Assembly: GCA_052143655.1 (NCBI GenBank) | Contig: JBKQSL010000283.1 | Location: 1-27,652, forward strand | Length of the DNA stretch: 27,652 nt | Source of the DNA: CAVSUR01 sp052143655 | GTDB lineage: Bacteria; Actinomycetota; Actinomycetes; Streptosporangiales; Streptosporangiaceae | Direction of reading: 5' to 3' | In this document: piece by piece, positions 15,800 to 23,204 of the stretch | Layout of the letters: each line of letters starts with the position of its first letter | How positions within the stretch are numbered: position 1 is the stretch's first letter | The notes under the pieces: model-generated | The model's database searches: none | Told to the model about the DNA's origin: nothing | The model's input: only the letters and a program-made list of their open reading frames with translations | Program-made: the position numbers and the translations under genes

Positions 15800-17068
15800 G
15801 TGCATTCACGATGGCTAGGCATAGGGGTGGCCGCGACCTTGCTCGCCGTCTCCGCTGCTGGCGGCGCCAGCGCGGCGACCGGGAGCATCTGGCAGGTCGT
15901 GCCCAGCGTGAATCAGCAGGCAACCCAGGTTACCAATAGCTCCTTCGCCGGCGTGTCGGCAGTCAGCGCGACCGACGGGTGGGCGGTGGGCCAGTTCATG
16001 GACGCCAGCGCTCTGGGGCACCCGCTGGTCGAGCACTGGAGCGGGTCGCGCTGGACACTCAGCAGCGCGCCCGAGCCAGCCGGCAAGCAGGCCAGCCTGG
16101 CAGGCGTGGACGAGGTGAGCCAGTCCGACGCGTGGGCCGTCGGCACCAGCGCGGCCGGCCAGGCAGGCGAGGGCAATATCGACGATGAGCCGCTGATCGA
16201 GCACTGGAACGGCACCCAGTGGTCCATGGTCGCCGGGGCCACCCTTCCGGCAGGGGCGACCGGCGACCTGACCGCCGTCGGCGGAACCGGACCAGATGAC
16301 CTGTGGGCGGTTGGCTTCACCCTGTCAGCGGACGACTCGCAGGAGACTGTGCTCTTCGAGCATTTCAATGGCACCAGCTGGCAGCAGGTGAGCTTCCCCG
16401 CCCAGGAGTCAGCCTGTGACCCGAACGCGAGCGACTGCTTTATCGATCCCGCAGCGGTGACGGCGACAGCACCGGATGACGTGTGGGTCGTCGGCACCGT
16501 CCGGGAACCAAATCCGACCGCGAACTTCATCGCCCACTGGAACGGGATGCAGTGGACTGTCGCACCCGCGCCATGCCTGCAGGGGCAGACCGTCCAGATG
16601 TCGTGCCCGCTGACCAGCCTTGATCTCAACGAGCTGTCCGGGGTAACCGCGATCAGCCGCACCGACGCCTGGGCCTCGGGCAGCGAGAGCAACGTCAATG
16701 ACCAGAACTTCAGCGTGCCCTACGTGCTCCACTGGAACGGGGCGAAGTGGGCGCTGGTCAGGACGCCCAACCGAGGCGGCGAAGGCAGCCGGCTGAACGG
16801 CATCTCCGCGCTGAGCACGGCTGATATCTGGGCGGTCGGCCAGACCCAGCAGCTCGATGGCGCCATCGAGCCGGTGACGGAACAGTTCAACGGCTCGGCA
16901 TGGCAGCTGGTACCCAGCCCGGCCCCCGGGGCGACGGGACGGACACCCGACGACTCACTCGCCGGCGTCACCAGCCCCGGCGGCCACCTGGTGTTCGCGG
17001 TGGGCGCGCGCGATATCACGGGCGAGTGCTGCCTGCGCACCCTGGCCCTGAACACCACATCCGGCTGA
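15800..17068 (+). CDS. Secreted WD-like seven-bladed beta-propeller protein
   Basis: Seen in 422 residues: a GTG start behind GGAGGG, and a signal peptide (LGIGVAATLLAVSAAGGASA, cleavage near 25). The rest is a repeat of about 45 residues with the pattern GVxAxSxxDxWAVG, a variable linker, then EHWNGxxWxxV. Copies lie at about 49-92, 99-147, 156-199, 217-257, 279-323, 331-375, and a degenerate last one at 386-422. This fits a seven-bladed propeller with the last blade incomplete or closed by the N-terminal strand. Such proteins are exported by many soil actinobacteria and are thought to bind partners or surfaces; no enzyme motif is visible. It shares export and fold type with the gene before it but not its sequence repeat, and a terminator separates them. 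Confidence 0.85.
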   Translation: MHSRWLGIGVAATLLAVSAAGGASAATGSIWQVVPSVNQQATQVTNSSFAGVSAVSATDGWAVGQFMDASALGHPLVEHWSGSRWTLSSAPEPAGKQASLAGVDEVSQSDAWAVGTSAAGQAGEGNIDDEPLIEHWNGTQWSMVAGATLPAGATGDLTAVGGTGPDDLWAVGFTLSADDSQETVLFEHFNGTSWQQVSFPAQESACDPNASDCFIDPAAVTATAPDDVWVVGTVREPNPTANFIAHWNGMQWTVAPAPCLQGQTVQMSCPLTSLDLNELSGVTAISRTDAWASGSESNVNDQNFSVPYVLHWNGAKWALVRTPNRGGEGSRLNGISALSTADIWAVGQTQQLDGAIEPVTEQFNGSAWQLVPSPAPGATGRTPDDSLAGVTSPGGHLVFAVGARDITGECCLRTLALNTTSG

Positions 17069-17113
17069 CGCTCAGGCACCGTGCCACAGCCTCCGGAACG
17101 CCGGGGCCTCTTC

Positions 17114-17158
17114 GTCAACGATCCTTGACAATACTCTTGGCCGTCAAGGATCATTGAC
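17114..17158 (+). promoter_or_regulatory. Promoter flanked by two 16-bp palindromic operator copies
   Basis: Two copies of the pattern GTCAANGATCNTTGAC lie at 17114-17129 and 17143-17158, 29 bases apart start to start. Each copy is nearly self-complementary, so together they read both as a direct and as an inverted repeat. The first contains the -35 TTGACA (17125-17130). After an 18-base spacer, the second contains the -10 GATCAT (17149-17154), and the ATG of the regulator follows 8 bases later. A repressor bound to both would cover the entire promoter. Autoregulation by the downstream HTH protein is the likely reading. Confidence 0.7.
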
Positions 17159-17162
17159 AGCC

Positions 17163-17474
17163 ATGGAGGATAACTCGGGAGCCGGCCACGGCTTTCGCGC
17201 TGGGCAGATGGTCACGGAGCTGGCTGATGCCGTGGAGAGGGGGCTGGCCGAAGTGGCCCGTGCCGATCCGCTCGCGACGCTGTCGGAGGCAGCGCGGCTG
17301 GAACGCCTGGCCCGCACGCTCGCGGAGCACGCGGCGGCGGCCGCCGCCCGTGCGGGCATGTCATGGAGTGACATCGGTGCCGCGTACGGGATTAGCCGGC
17401 AGGCTGCGCACCAGCGTTTCGCCCGCCACGTGCGACGGCTCAGCAAGGGCACAGAAGGCCGGTACAACAGATGA
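17163..17474 (+). CDS. Small helix-turn-helix DNA-binding protein, probable autoregulator
   Basis: Seen in 103 residues: an Ala/Glu/Arg-rich helical N-terminal half (ADAVERGLAEVARADPLATLSEAARLERLARTL, possibly a dimerisation helix), then a compact HTH, MSWSDIGAAYGISRQAAHQRF, at about 66-86 and a basic tail HVRRLSKG. The HTH resembles region-4-like or MerR/LuxR-type helices, but I cannot name the family. ATG 17163 is preferred to the in-frame TTG 17154 because the latter lies within the -10 box; the transcript looks leaderless. Its stop overlaps the start of the SRPBCC gene (ATGA), so they form one operon. The double palindrome in its promoter is the probable binding site. Confidence 0.85.
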   Translation: MEDNSGAGHGFRAGQMVTELADAVERGLAEVARADPLATLSEAARLERLARTLAEHAAAAAARAGMSWSDIGAAYGISRQAAHQRFARHVRRLSKGTEGRYNR

Positions 17475-17929
17475 GGACGATAGCTGCGACGATCGACATC
17501 GATGCTCCCCCGATGGACGTCTGGGCGGTCCTGACTGACCTGAGCCGCTACCCGGAGTGGAATCCGCACATCCGGGAAGGTGCCGGGGAGGTCACCGCCG
17601 GCAGCAGGCTCACCTTGAGGATGTTCCCGCCCAGGGGCCGCCCGGTCACCATTCGCCCCAGGGTCCTGGCCGCCGAGCCGGCCGCAGACTGGCGATTGCT
17701 CGGCGGGCTCCCCGGGATCTTCGGCAGGCTCATCTTCAGCGGGGAGCACCGCTTCGCGCTGACTGCTGCCGGCGGGGGCACCCGGCTGGTTCAGAGCGAG
17801 ACCTTCCGCGGCATCCTCGTGCCCTTTATCGGCAAGACCCTCGCCGGTGCCCAGGCTAGCTTCCAGGAGCAGAATCAGGCTCTCAAGAAGTGCGTCGAGA
17901 CGCATCGTCAGCAGGACACGACGACCTGA
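17471..17929 (+). CDS. SRPBCC-family lipid/ligand-binding protein
   Basis: START/Bet v1-like fold protein of 152 residues. Seen: the typical opening IDIDAPPMDVWAVLTDLSRYPEWNPHI (helix-grip strand 1 and helix), LRMFPPRGRPVTIRPRVLAAEP, FSGEHRFALTAAGGGTRLVQSETFRGIL, and a long C-terminal helix GKTLAGAQASFQEQNQALKK. Members bind hydrophobic ligands in a cavity or act as cyclases; those beside a small regulator often respond to the same ligand. It is translationally coupled to the HTH gene. No catalytic residues can be identified. A decayed Mrr gene overlaps its 3' end on the other strand by about 20 bases. Confidence 0.9.
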   Translation: MRTIAATIDIDAPPMDVWAVLTDLSRYPEWNPHIREGAGEVTAGSRLTLRMFPPRGRPVTIRPRVLAAEPAADWRLLGGLPGIFGRLIFSGEHRFALTAAGGGTRLVQSETFRGILVPFIGKTLAGAQASFQEQNQALKKCVETHRQQDTTT

Positions 17930-18415
17930 GACCCCTGCCGGGTCAATGCCCGGCGCGGCCGGCCGCATCGCGGCGCCGGGAAGGACCTGCACAGGTACTT
18001 GATCTCTTCGCATTCCATGATCTGGATGCGGCCGTGGCGGGCGGCGAAGGCGTGGCCAATCTTGGTGACCCAGGAGGTGGTCACCAAGATTCCCTTCGTG
18101 GCGTGCTTGCTCTTCCATCACGACGGCGAGCGCGCGCACTGCCTCGACGCCGACGGCGCCGCGGTACCGCTTGGCCTGGATGATGCAGAGCCCGCCGAAG
18201 ACCGGGTCTTCGTTGACGGCGACGGCGTCGACTCCGCCGTCTTTGGATGCCTGTGTGTTCCACGACTTCATGCCCATTGCCTCGAGCAGCTGCCGGACCA
18301 GGTGCTCGAACTCGGTGGGCGTCACGGCGAGCAGGTCGGGCCGGCTGTCGAGGCCCGCGATGGCGTCCATGCCCTCGACGAACTTGTACTGCGACAGGAG
18401 GGCCTCGAAGTCCAT
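17908..18415 (-). pseudogene. Mrr-like restriction endonuclease, frameshifted and 5'-truncated
   Basis: Seen: one minus frame gives MDFEALLSQYKFVEGMDAI, LTPTEFEHLVRQLLEAMGM-type sequence (here VTPTEFEHLVRQLLEAMGM), QASKDGGVDAVA, and IIQAKRYRGAVGVEAVRALAVVMEE. These are the Mrr catalytic D-x-n-QxK elements. The frame then breaks. One base over, the family continues without loss as KHATKGILVTTSWVTKIGHA, FAARHGRIQIMECEEIKYL, then a short tail to a stop at 17908. Removing one base near 18109 restores one frame. Family members have a longer N-terminal part; here the frame runs back into an unrelated hydrolase remnant. Mrr enzymes cut modified DNA; this copy should be inactive. Codon use is GC-rich like the host, so the damage is recent. 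Confidence 0.8.
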
Positions 18416-18454
18416 GACGGGCCGGACAGCCTCGAGATCGCAGGGGTGGTGGGA

Positions 18455-18780
18455 TGAGACCAGGGCGATCCTCGCCGCCGGCCCCGGGAACGCTCGCCTC
18501 CAGCGCGACGAAGGACGCAACCCGGTCGCGGGCCGACGCGGCCAGGTAGTAGCCGATCGGCGTGCCCCAGTCATGCCCGATCACGTGCGCGGCGCCGGCC
18601 CCGAGACGATCCAGCAGGCGAGCGACGTCGGCCGCCGCGGTCGCGACCTCGCAACCGCCTCGGGCCGCTCCGTCTCCCCCAGCCGCGCAAGTCAGGGGCG
18701 ATCACCCGGTACCGGCCAGCCAGCACCGGGATCAGATGCCGCCACTCATACCATGTGCGCCTTGGCCGGGATGACTGGTC
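18455..18780 (-). pseudogene. Alpha/beta-hydrolase (epoxide hydrolase-like) fragment with frameshifts
   Basis: Seen on the minus strand in successive frames: TWYEWRHLIPVLAGRYRVIA, PDLRGWG, then a shift, CEVATAAADVARLLDRLGAG, and VIGHDWGTPIGYYLAASARD, ending near FVALEASVPG. The order and the nucleophile elbow GHDWG (Asp nucleophile) are those of epoxide-hydrolase-type alpha/beta hydrolases. At least two frame changes occur between APDLRGWG and EVATAAA, both ends are missing, and the right half joins the Mrr remnant. It cannot make a working enzyme. Confidence 0.75.
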
Positions 18781-18811
18781 ACGGAGCGCGTCCGCCTCAA
18801 TAGCAGAAGGC

Positions 18812-19198
18812 TTACCTGCCTGGACCTGGGCGGAGCGGGAGCGGTCGGACCCTGACGCGCTCGGGCGTCAGGGTTGCGATAGCACCAGCGAGGAGCAGTT
18901 CGGTGAGCTGGCCGGGAAGAGCTGCGAGCAGCAGCACGGCGAGCGCTGCCGACGGCAGGGCGTCGACTTCGCGCACCAGGATGACCGACGGCCGGATATC
19001 TCCGGAGGAGAACAGGAGCTGCACGAAATCGTGATCACCGGTAATCAGTACCCGGTCCTGGCTGCGGGCCCGGTCTAGGACCACCTGGTCGTCGGTACTG
19101 GTGAGGCCGATCTCGCCTACGTGGACCGCATCGTGCCCGGCTGCCTTCAGGTGAGGGCAGACCCGGTAGGAGACGTTCTCATCGAGCAGGAACCTCAT
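18812..19198 (-). CDS. DUF5615 PIN-like protein (putative toxin)
   Basis: Seen in 128 residues: MRFLLDENVSYRVCPHLKAAGHD, the characteristic DUF5615 opening with the acidic DEN, then VLDRARSQDRVLITGDHDFVQLL with the second acidic cluster (GDHDF), and a hydrophobic C-terminal part. DUF5615 is related to PIN-domain nucleases and is nearly always encoded after a DUF433 gene, as here; RNase toxin activity is inferred, not shown. The ATG overlaps the DUF433 stop by 4 bases (ATGA). The tail after LLLAGAIATLTPER is basic and proline-rich and somewhat longer than usual, perhaps because the original stop was lost. Confidence 0.85.
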   Translation of the reverse strand: MRFLLDENVSYRVCPHLKAAGHDAVHVGEIGLTSTDDQVVLDRARSQDRVLITGDHDFVQLLFSSGDIRPSVILVREVDALPSAALAVLLLAALPGQLTELLLAGAIATLTPERVRVRPLPLRPGPGR

Positions 19199-19428
19199 GC
19201 CGGGCGGGAAACGGGCAGGTGGTACTCCCGCACCGAGAATGCGGCGTAGGCGGTCGCCTGCTGGATGTCAGCCGCCTCAATAAACGGGAAGTCAGCCTGG
19301 ATCTGCTCCAGCGTCCAGCCTGCACCGACCAGGTTCAGCAGGTGCTCGACTGTGAAGCGGTGTCCGCGGATGCATGGCTGACCGCCCATCTTGCCGGGCT
19401 CAATGGTGATGCGATCCAAGCGTTCCAT
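19195..19428 (-). CDS. DUF433 protein (putative antitoxin of the DUF5615 pair)
   Basis: Seen in 77 residues: MERLDRITIEPGKMGGQPCIRGHRFTVEHLL carries the DUF433 signature (PGKMGGxPCIRGxR), followed by LEQIQADFPFIEAADIQQATAYAA, a winged/HTH-like helical part. These proteins are thought to bind DNA and neutralise their partner. The ATG 19426-19428 fits the family; TACATT ends 6 bases upstream on the minus strand, so the transcript may be leaderless. The frame is open further upstream without family similarity. It is translationally coupled to the DUF5615 gene and lies 254 bases left of the left att copy, outside the integrated element. Confidence 0.85.
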   Translation of the reverse strand: MERLDRITIEPGKMGGQPCIRGHRFTVEHLLNLVGAGWTLEQIQADFPFIEAADIQQATAYAAFSVREYHLPVSRPA

Positions 19429-19434
19429 GCCGCC

Positions 19435-19440
19435 AATGTA
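19435..19440 (-). promoter_or_regulatory. Leaderless -10 element of the DUF433/DUF5615 operon
   Basis: On the minus strand TACATT (TANNNT) ends 6 bases before the ATG of the DUF433 gene, with no ribosome binding site between. Confidence 0.45.
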
Positions 19441-19682
19441 CAGCCGGGCGTCCAGAAGCTCCGAGACCGCAACGGGATGCTCCATCAAGCCGACCGCCTG
19501 TCGCCGCGACTCCCTGGCTGAAGTCGCCCCCTCGCCGGAGCTGCTGCCAGGGCATGCCGTCATGCCGCTCGGGACGCGAGATATCAACTATGCCAGCCCG
19601 GTTCGGGTGACATCCGGTGACAAATGATCTCCGGGCGATCACTACGACGCTAAGCATGCGTTCTGACCTGCGGTTATGGGTG

Positions 19683-19728
19683 GGTGGAGCTGAGGGGATT
19701 TGAACCCCTGACCCCCTCGATGCGAACT
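19683..19728 (-). repeat. attL-like site: 46-bp 3' half of tRNA-Ala(CGC)
   Basis: This is identical over 46 bases to 23205-23250. Read on the minus strand it gives an anticodon loop TTCGCAT (anticodon CGC), the 3' anticodon stem, variable loop, a TpsiC arm AGGGG-TTCAAAT-CCCCT, and the acceptor strand CAGCTCC plus discriminator A. U70 in the acceptor fits the G3-U70 pair of tRNA-Ala. The 5' half of the tRNA is absent, so this is an attachment-site copy, not a working gene. Confidence 0.85.
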
Positions 19729-20115
19729 CGCGGCCACGAGATCACTGAGGGGTGCTTGCGCAGGTCGCCTGGTCGATAGCGGTCATCAAAGGTCGGCCGT
19801 GACGTGACCTGGCTGCTGCACTTTCGTGCTGCACCCAGCACGTCGTAGTCAGGGTTCCTCGGTGGCGGGCGTCACGAGGTCGTAGGCACGGAGGCGGATG
19901 CGGCCTACTATCCGCTGTCCGTCGCGAACGCCGCCGACCAGATGCCATCGCTCGTGCCATGTCCAGACTGTCCCATCGGCGTGAATGTAGTCCGCGGGCT
20001 GTCCGGTTGTGGCGGGCGTCGGCCTGCGGTTTCCGTGTCCGGTTGCGTCCGGTTCCCTGAGTCCGCTGCGGCAGCGCCGTAGAATCCTGTACAGGCCAGG
20101 GGAGGAGCGTGACGC
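19729..20115. other. Gene-poor stretch inside the element, with a startless coding-like remnant
   Basis: No complete gene. On the minus strand from about 20079 to the stop at 19849-19851 an open frame reads QPADYIHADGTVWTWHERW, then HLVGGVRDGQRIVGRIRLRA and YDLVTPATEEP. The composition looks like a real protein, but there is no ATG, GTG or TTG at a sensible place; it is probably the end of a lost gene, family not recognised. The motif GTCCGGTT occurs three times between about 20000 and 20055. Confidence 0.4.
20080..20085 (+). promoter_or_regulatory. -10 box of the mntA-hepT operon
   Basis: TAGAAT is a good SigA-type -10 hexamer 30 bases before the GTG of mntA, leaving room for the GGAGGAG ribosome site at 20101-20107. 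No clear -35 is visible. Confidence 0.45.
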
Positions 20116-20415
20116 GTGACCTTGGACGAGATCAGGGCGTTGGGGCTGCGCCTTGCCGAACTGTGCGAGAAGTACGGAATAGCGGAGCTGTCGGTCTTCG
20201 GGTCAGTTGCGCGCGGCGATGCGCGGGCGGACAGTGATGTGGACTTGTTCTACGTGCGCGTTCCCGGCAATGACCTGGGCATATCGTATTTCGCTCTGCA
20301 GGAGGATCTGGAAAAGCTCTTCGGTCGGCGTGTTGACCTCGTCCCGAAGGAGGGCCTGCACCGGGTCATCCGGGATCAGGTCCTTGCCGATGCGCAGGTC
20401 CTGTATGCGGCGTGA
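20116..20415 (+). CDS. mntA: MntA-like minimal nucleotidyltransferase antitoxin
   Basis: Family knowledge: MntA antitoxins transfer AMP from ATP to a tyrosine of the HepT toxin and so silence it. Seen in 99 residues: LSVFGSVARGDARADSDVDL contains the exact GSX10DXD motif (Gly, Ser, ten residues, Asp, Val, Asp), followed by RRVDLVPKEGLHRVIRDQVLADAQVLY, the third-acid strand and terminal helix of the MNT domain. GTG 20116 has a strong ribosome site GGAGGAG 8 bases upstream. It overlaps hepT by 11 bases. GC content is slightly lower than in the core genes, as expected for cargo of a mobile element. Confidence 0.9.
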   Translation: MTLDEIRALGLRLAELCEKYGIAELSVFGSVARGDARADSDVDLFYVRVPGNDLGISYFALQEDLEKLFGRRVDLVPKEGLHRVIRDQVLADAQVLYAA

Positions 20416-20725
20416 CGAACTGTACGTCGCCGATCTTGTAGACAATACGCGGGCTGTCCGGGAGTATCTGGACGGCATAAGCCGCGAGCAGTGGGACCAG
20501 GACCGGGTTCGGCGGGACGCGGTCCTCTACCGGCTGCTTCTGCTGGGAGAGACCGCCAGCGCGCTTCCGGACATCCTTCGGGATCGGTACCCCGACGTGG
20601 CCTGGCGGCAGATCCGGGCCTTCCGCAACCTCGCGGTGCACAAGTACTTCAGCGTTGACTGGGCAGTTGTCTGGAAGATCGCGCAGGACGAGGTGCCGCT
20701 CCTGGGAGAGCAGGCGATGGCATAA
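20405..20725 (+). CDS. hepT: HepT-like HEPN ribonuclease toxin
   Basis: A HEPN-domain RNase, the toxin of the MntA/HepT system. Seen in 106 residues: helical throughout, with FRNLAVHKYF, which fits the RX4HXY active-site motif (Arg-Asn, His and the Tyr that MntA modifies). Upstream there is DAVLYRLLLLGETASALPDILRDRYPDVAWRQIR, the conserved second and third helices. The ATG 20405 lies inside the end of mntA (11-base overlap), so translation is coupled, with the antitoxin first. All catalytic residues are present; the pair looks intact even though the surrounding element is decayed. Confidence 0.9.
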   Translation: MRRDELYVADLVDNTRAVREYLDGISREQWDQDRVRRDAVLYRLLLLGETASALPDILRDRYPDVAWRQIRAFRNLAVHKYFSVDWAVVWKIAQDEVPLLGEQAMA

Positions 20726-20817
20726 TGCACGCAGAGTTCCCTGACCTGGCACGTACCTATGACCCCGGACCGGTCCCGGCACCAGAGACAGCACCAGGAG
20801 CGGACCCTGGGAAATGA
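20725..20817 (+). CDS. Possible 30-residue ORF coupled to hepT
   Basis: The ATG overlaps the hepT stop codon (TAATG), the classic re-initiation arrangement. The peptide MHAEFPDLARTYDPGPVPAP and a further ten residues is proline-rich and ends in a TGA. No family recognised. It may be a real small protein, or a stub of a decayed third gene. Confidence 0.25.
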   Translation: MHAEFPDLARTYDPGPVPAPETAPGADPGK

Positions 20818-20935
20818 GCCCGGACGGACAACGTGTGTGGTTATCGCCGGGTGACCCGGGTCGCTCGGACTCTCCAGCCTGAGCGTAGTCGTACGTAGCA
20901 GCTGAACGTCTCAGGCGCTCATGCATGCTCCGGCC

Positions 20936-21084
20936 GCGTTCCGGCGGGGCGTGTTCGTGGCCGACTACGAGATCGACGCCGCGTGAGCGATCCCTCGCCA
21001 CTGCTCGACCGCGCGGGCATCGAGGAGGCGTTCCGCCGTCTTGGCGACCGCCTGGCGGTCGTGACCGAGCGCGCCAGGCGCTGA
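20936..21084 (+). pseudogene. Remnant two-gene operon: stub of an upstream gene and truncated nucleotidyltransferase (DUF6036-like)
   Basis: Seen: a frame without start ending FRRGVFVADYEIDAA at 20986, overlapped (GTGA) by a GTG at 20983 that opens a 33-residue frame: VSDPSPLLDRAGIEEAFRRL, then GDRLAVVTERARR and a stop. The second peptide matches the N-terminal helix of nucleotidyltransferase-type toxin/AbiEii-like proteins (…IEEAFRRLGDRLA…) and stops where the GG/DxD core should begin. So a second TA-like operon has been reduced to its junction. The family is recalled from pattern only. Confidence 0.45.
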
Positions 21085-21133
21085 CAGCGAAACAGGCCAA
21101 TCGGCTATGGGTTACGGACGGCCGATTCCATGA

Positions 21134-21151
21134 GCAGAAACTATTTTCTGC
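21134..21151. other. Small perfect stem-loop in the xis leader region
   Basis: GCAGAAA and its complement TTTCTGC enclose a 4-base loop CTAT. It lies in an AT-richer stretch (21100-21290) without genes, about 95 bases before the xis promoter. It may be a weak terminator for the left cargo or a recombination-protein site. Confidence 0.4.
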
Positions 21152-21246
21152 AACCTTTACTGGCACGCAGCGAACTCCGCCGAACTGGACTGGACTAAAC
21201 CGTGCCAATCCTCACTAGAGGCAACCTTTTGTTACACGCATGCTGT

Positions 21247-21276
21247 TTGACAGAGATACAGGGTTATTGGCATAAC
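21247..21276 (+). promoter_or_regulatory. Promoter of the xis-int operon
   Basis: A perfect -35 TTGACA (21247-21252), an 18-base spacer and CATAAC (21271-21276) as -10. It lies about 90 bases before the excisionase ATG in the only clearly AT-rich stretch of the element. Confidence 0.55.
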
Positions 21277-21366
21277 TTGAGACACGATCCCGTCGCGCCA
21301 GGTGAGCACACGGAGAAGCCGCCGGTAGCGGGGCCATTCCAGGGGACAGGCCGAGGTGGGTTGATA

Positions 21367-21582
21367 ATGTCTGGTGAACTCCATACTGCCGCAGAAGCCG
21401 CGGGTATCCTCAAGGTGCGCGAGTCGTGGCTCAAGACGAAGGCCGCGGCCCGGTTGATTCCCTGCACATTCATCGGCAAGCACCTGCGGTTCAGCGATGG
21501 CGATATCGCTGAGATCATGAAGGCCGGGGCGCGCCAGCCGGTCACCTCACGCCAGCCCGGATCGCGGCGCAGCACCGCCTGA
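21367..21582 (+). CDS. xis: Excisionase / MerR-type HTH protein
   Basis: Recombination directionality factor of 71 residues. Seen: LHTAAEAAGILKVRESWLKTKAAARLIPCTFIGKHLRFSDGDIAEIM is the HTH_17/excisionase pattern (helix-turn-helix followed by the wing IGKHLRFS and a last helix), then a basic tail. ATG 21367 has a GAGGTGG ribosome site; the frame is open upstream without similarity. It lies 27 bases before the integrase GTG, the standard order xis-int of actinobacterial integrative elements. Confidence 0.85.
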   Translation: MSGELHTAAEAAGILKVRESWLKTKAAARLIPCTFIGKHLRFSDGDIAEIMKAGARQPVTSRQPGSRRSTA

Positions 21583-23131
21583 GTGGCGTCCCGAGACGAA
21601 GGAGCAGCCGTGGCGTATGCGGAGAAGCGCGGGAAGGGCCCGGAGCCGTGGCGGGTCAAGTACAAGCTGCCCAGCGGGATGGAGGTCAGCGAATCCGGGT
21701 TCAGGACCAAGGTTGCCGCGCTCGCGTGGGGACGCGACCAGGAGGACAGGATGCGCGAGGGCCGCTGGGCCGATCCGAACGCCGGGAACATCACGGTCAG
21801 CGAGTGGATCGAGCGGTGGCTGGCCATGCAGGATGTCGGCATCAGCACGGTCGAGAACCGCGAGTACCTGATCCGGCGGTTCCTGCGGCCCGCATGGGGT
21901 GCCAGTGAGCTGCACTCGCTCAGCACCGAGGAGATCACCAAATGGGAGAACTCGATACCCGCCCGCACCGGCGTCTCCCCGGCGTGTCGCCCGCGATGCC
22001 CGCAGCCTGCTGTGCACGATCCTGGGTGACGCGGCCGCCGCCAAGCCGCCGCTGATCCCCTACAACCCCGCGCTGCGGCCCCGTAACCGCGGCCGACGCA
22101 CCGGCCGCAGGCTTGAGCGCGCCCCGCAGCGGGTGTGGGCAACTCCCCTGGAGGCGTTGCTGGTCGCCGAGCGGGCCGCGCTTCTGTCGGGCCGGGACGA
22201 CGATTTCACCATGGTGCTCACGATTGGTTACACCGGCCTGCGCTACGGGGAGACGATCGGCCTCGAATGCGGCTACGTCCGCCAGGACGAGATCCATGTC
22301 GAGTGGCAGCTCCGCGAGATCAGGAGCACGTTTCACCGGATCCCGCCGAAGGACGACTCCTACCGCAGCCCCAGCTGGGAACCGTGCCTGCCCGTCGACC
22401 TCCCGCCGTTCCTGGCCGACCTGCTCACCAGACAGGTCCAGGCCCAGGACCGCCGGAAGTGCGCCTGCGCGAGGCAGCATGGCGGCAGCGGGCAGTACGT
22501 GTTCCTCGGCCCGGACGGCGGTCATTACCGGCGCAGCGGCTACGCTCGCCGCGTGTTCCGCCCGGCCTGCGACGGTCGGCGGGACGTAGCACCGGGCCGC
22601 CCCGACCGTCTGATCGTCACGGACGCCACCATCTGGCCGGGCCTCCCGGTCGCTGCCTGGCCACCGGCCCAGCCCGGCGTCGTCTTCGCGCCGCCCCGCG
22701 GCCGGGGCATACAGGCCATTCCCGAGGCCACCCGCTTGCCTCCTGGCTGCCGCTGAAGCCTGGCCTGACGCCTCATGGCTTGAGGCACGGCCACAAAACA
22801 TGGATGGCCGAAGATGGCATCCCCGAGATCCTCGCCGAGCAGCGCCTCGGCCACGAGGTGCCTGGGATGCGGGGCCTCTACGCTCACGCCTCGGAGCGGA
22901 TGCGCGACGAACTGAAGGCCGCCCTCCAGGCCCGCTGGGAGGACTCCCTACGCGCCCGCGCCGCCATCCACTCCCATTCACCCGTCCCGCTGCTCGACGA
23001 GCTGCTGGCCAAGTTCCGCCCGAAAATCCAGCCGCCGACGGAGCCAGTGACACGACCAACGACACCGCAGGAGCCAACGGCACCGGGAGACAGCGAGAAG
23101 TTGATCTCCCAAATTCCTCCCGAATCAGCGG

Positions 23132-23164
23132 TAGACCCCACCCTAGGAACTAGGATGGGGTCTA
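23132..23164. other. Strong 15-bp stem-loop near the right att copy
   Basis: TAGACCCCACCCTAG and its near-perfect complement (one mismatch, a possible G-U) enclose a 3-base loop GAA. It lies inside the integrase reading frame, 40 bases before the att copy at 23205. It could be a transcription terminator or a recombinase arm site. Confidence 0.6.
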
Positions 23165-23204
23165 GCCAACGAGCTTCTGACCTGGCCAAACACCGGAATC
23201 AGCC

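Noticed and set aside
19683..19728. 3' end of tmRNA (ssrA)
   Set aside because: tmRNA also ends in a CAGCTCC-A acceptor and is a frequent integration site. But the upstream part forms a standard 7-base anticodon loop TTCGCAT with the CGC anticodon and a normal variable loop, and no tag-peptide frame or ssrA 5' end occurs within 400 bases of either copy. tRNA-Ala explains it better.
21977..22741. Programmed ribosomal frameshifting in the integrase
   Set aside because: CCCC alone is not a known slippery signal for this, two shifts of opposite sign would be needed, and other genes of the same region also have indels. Decay or sequencing error is simpler.
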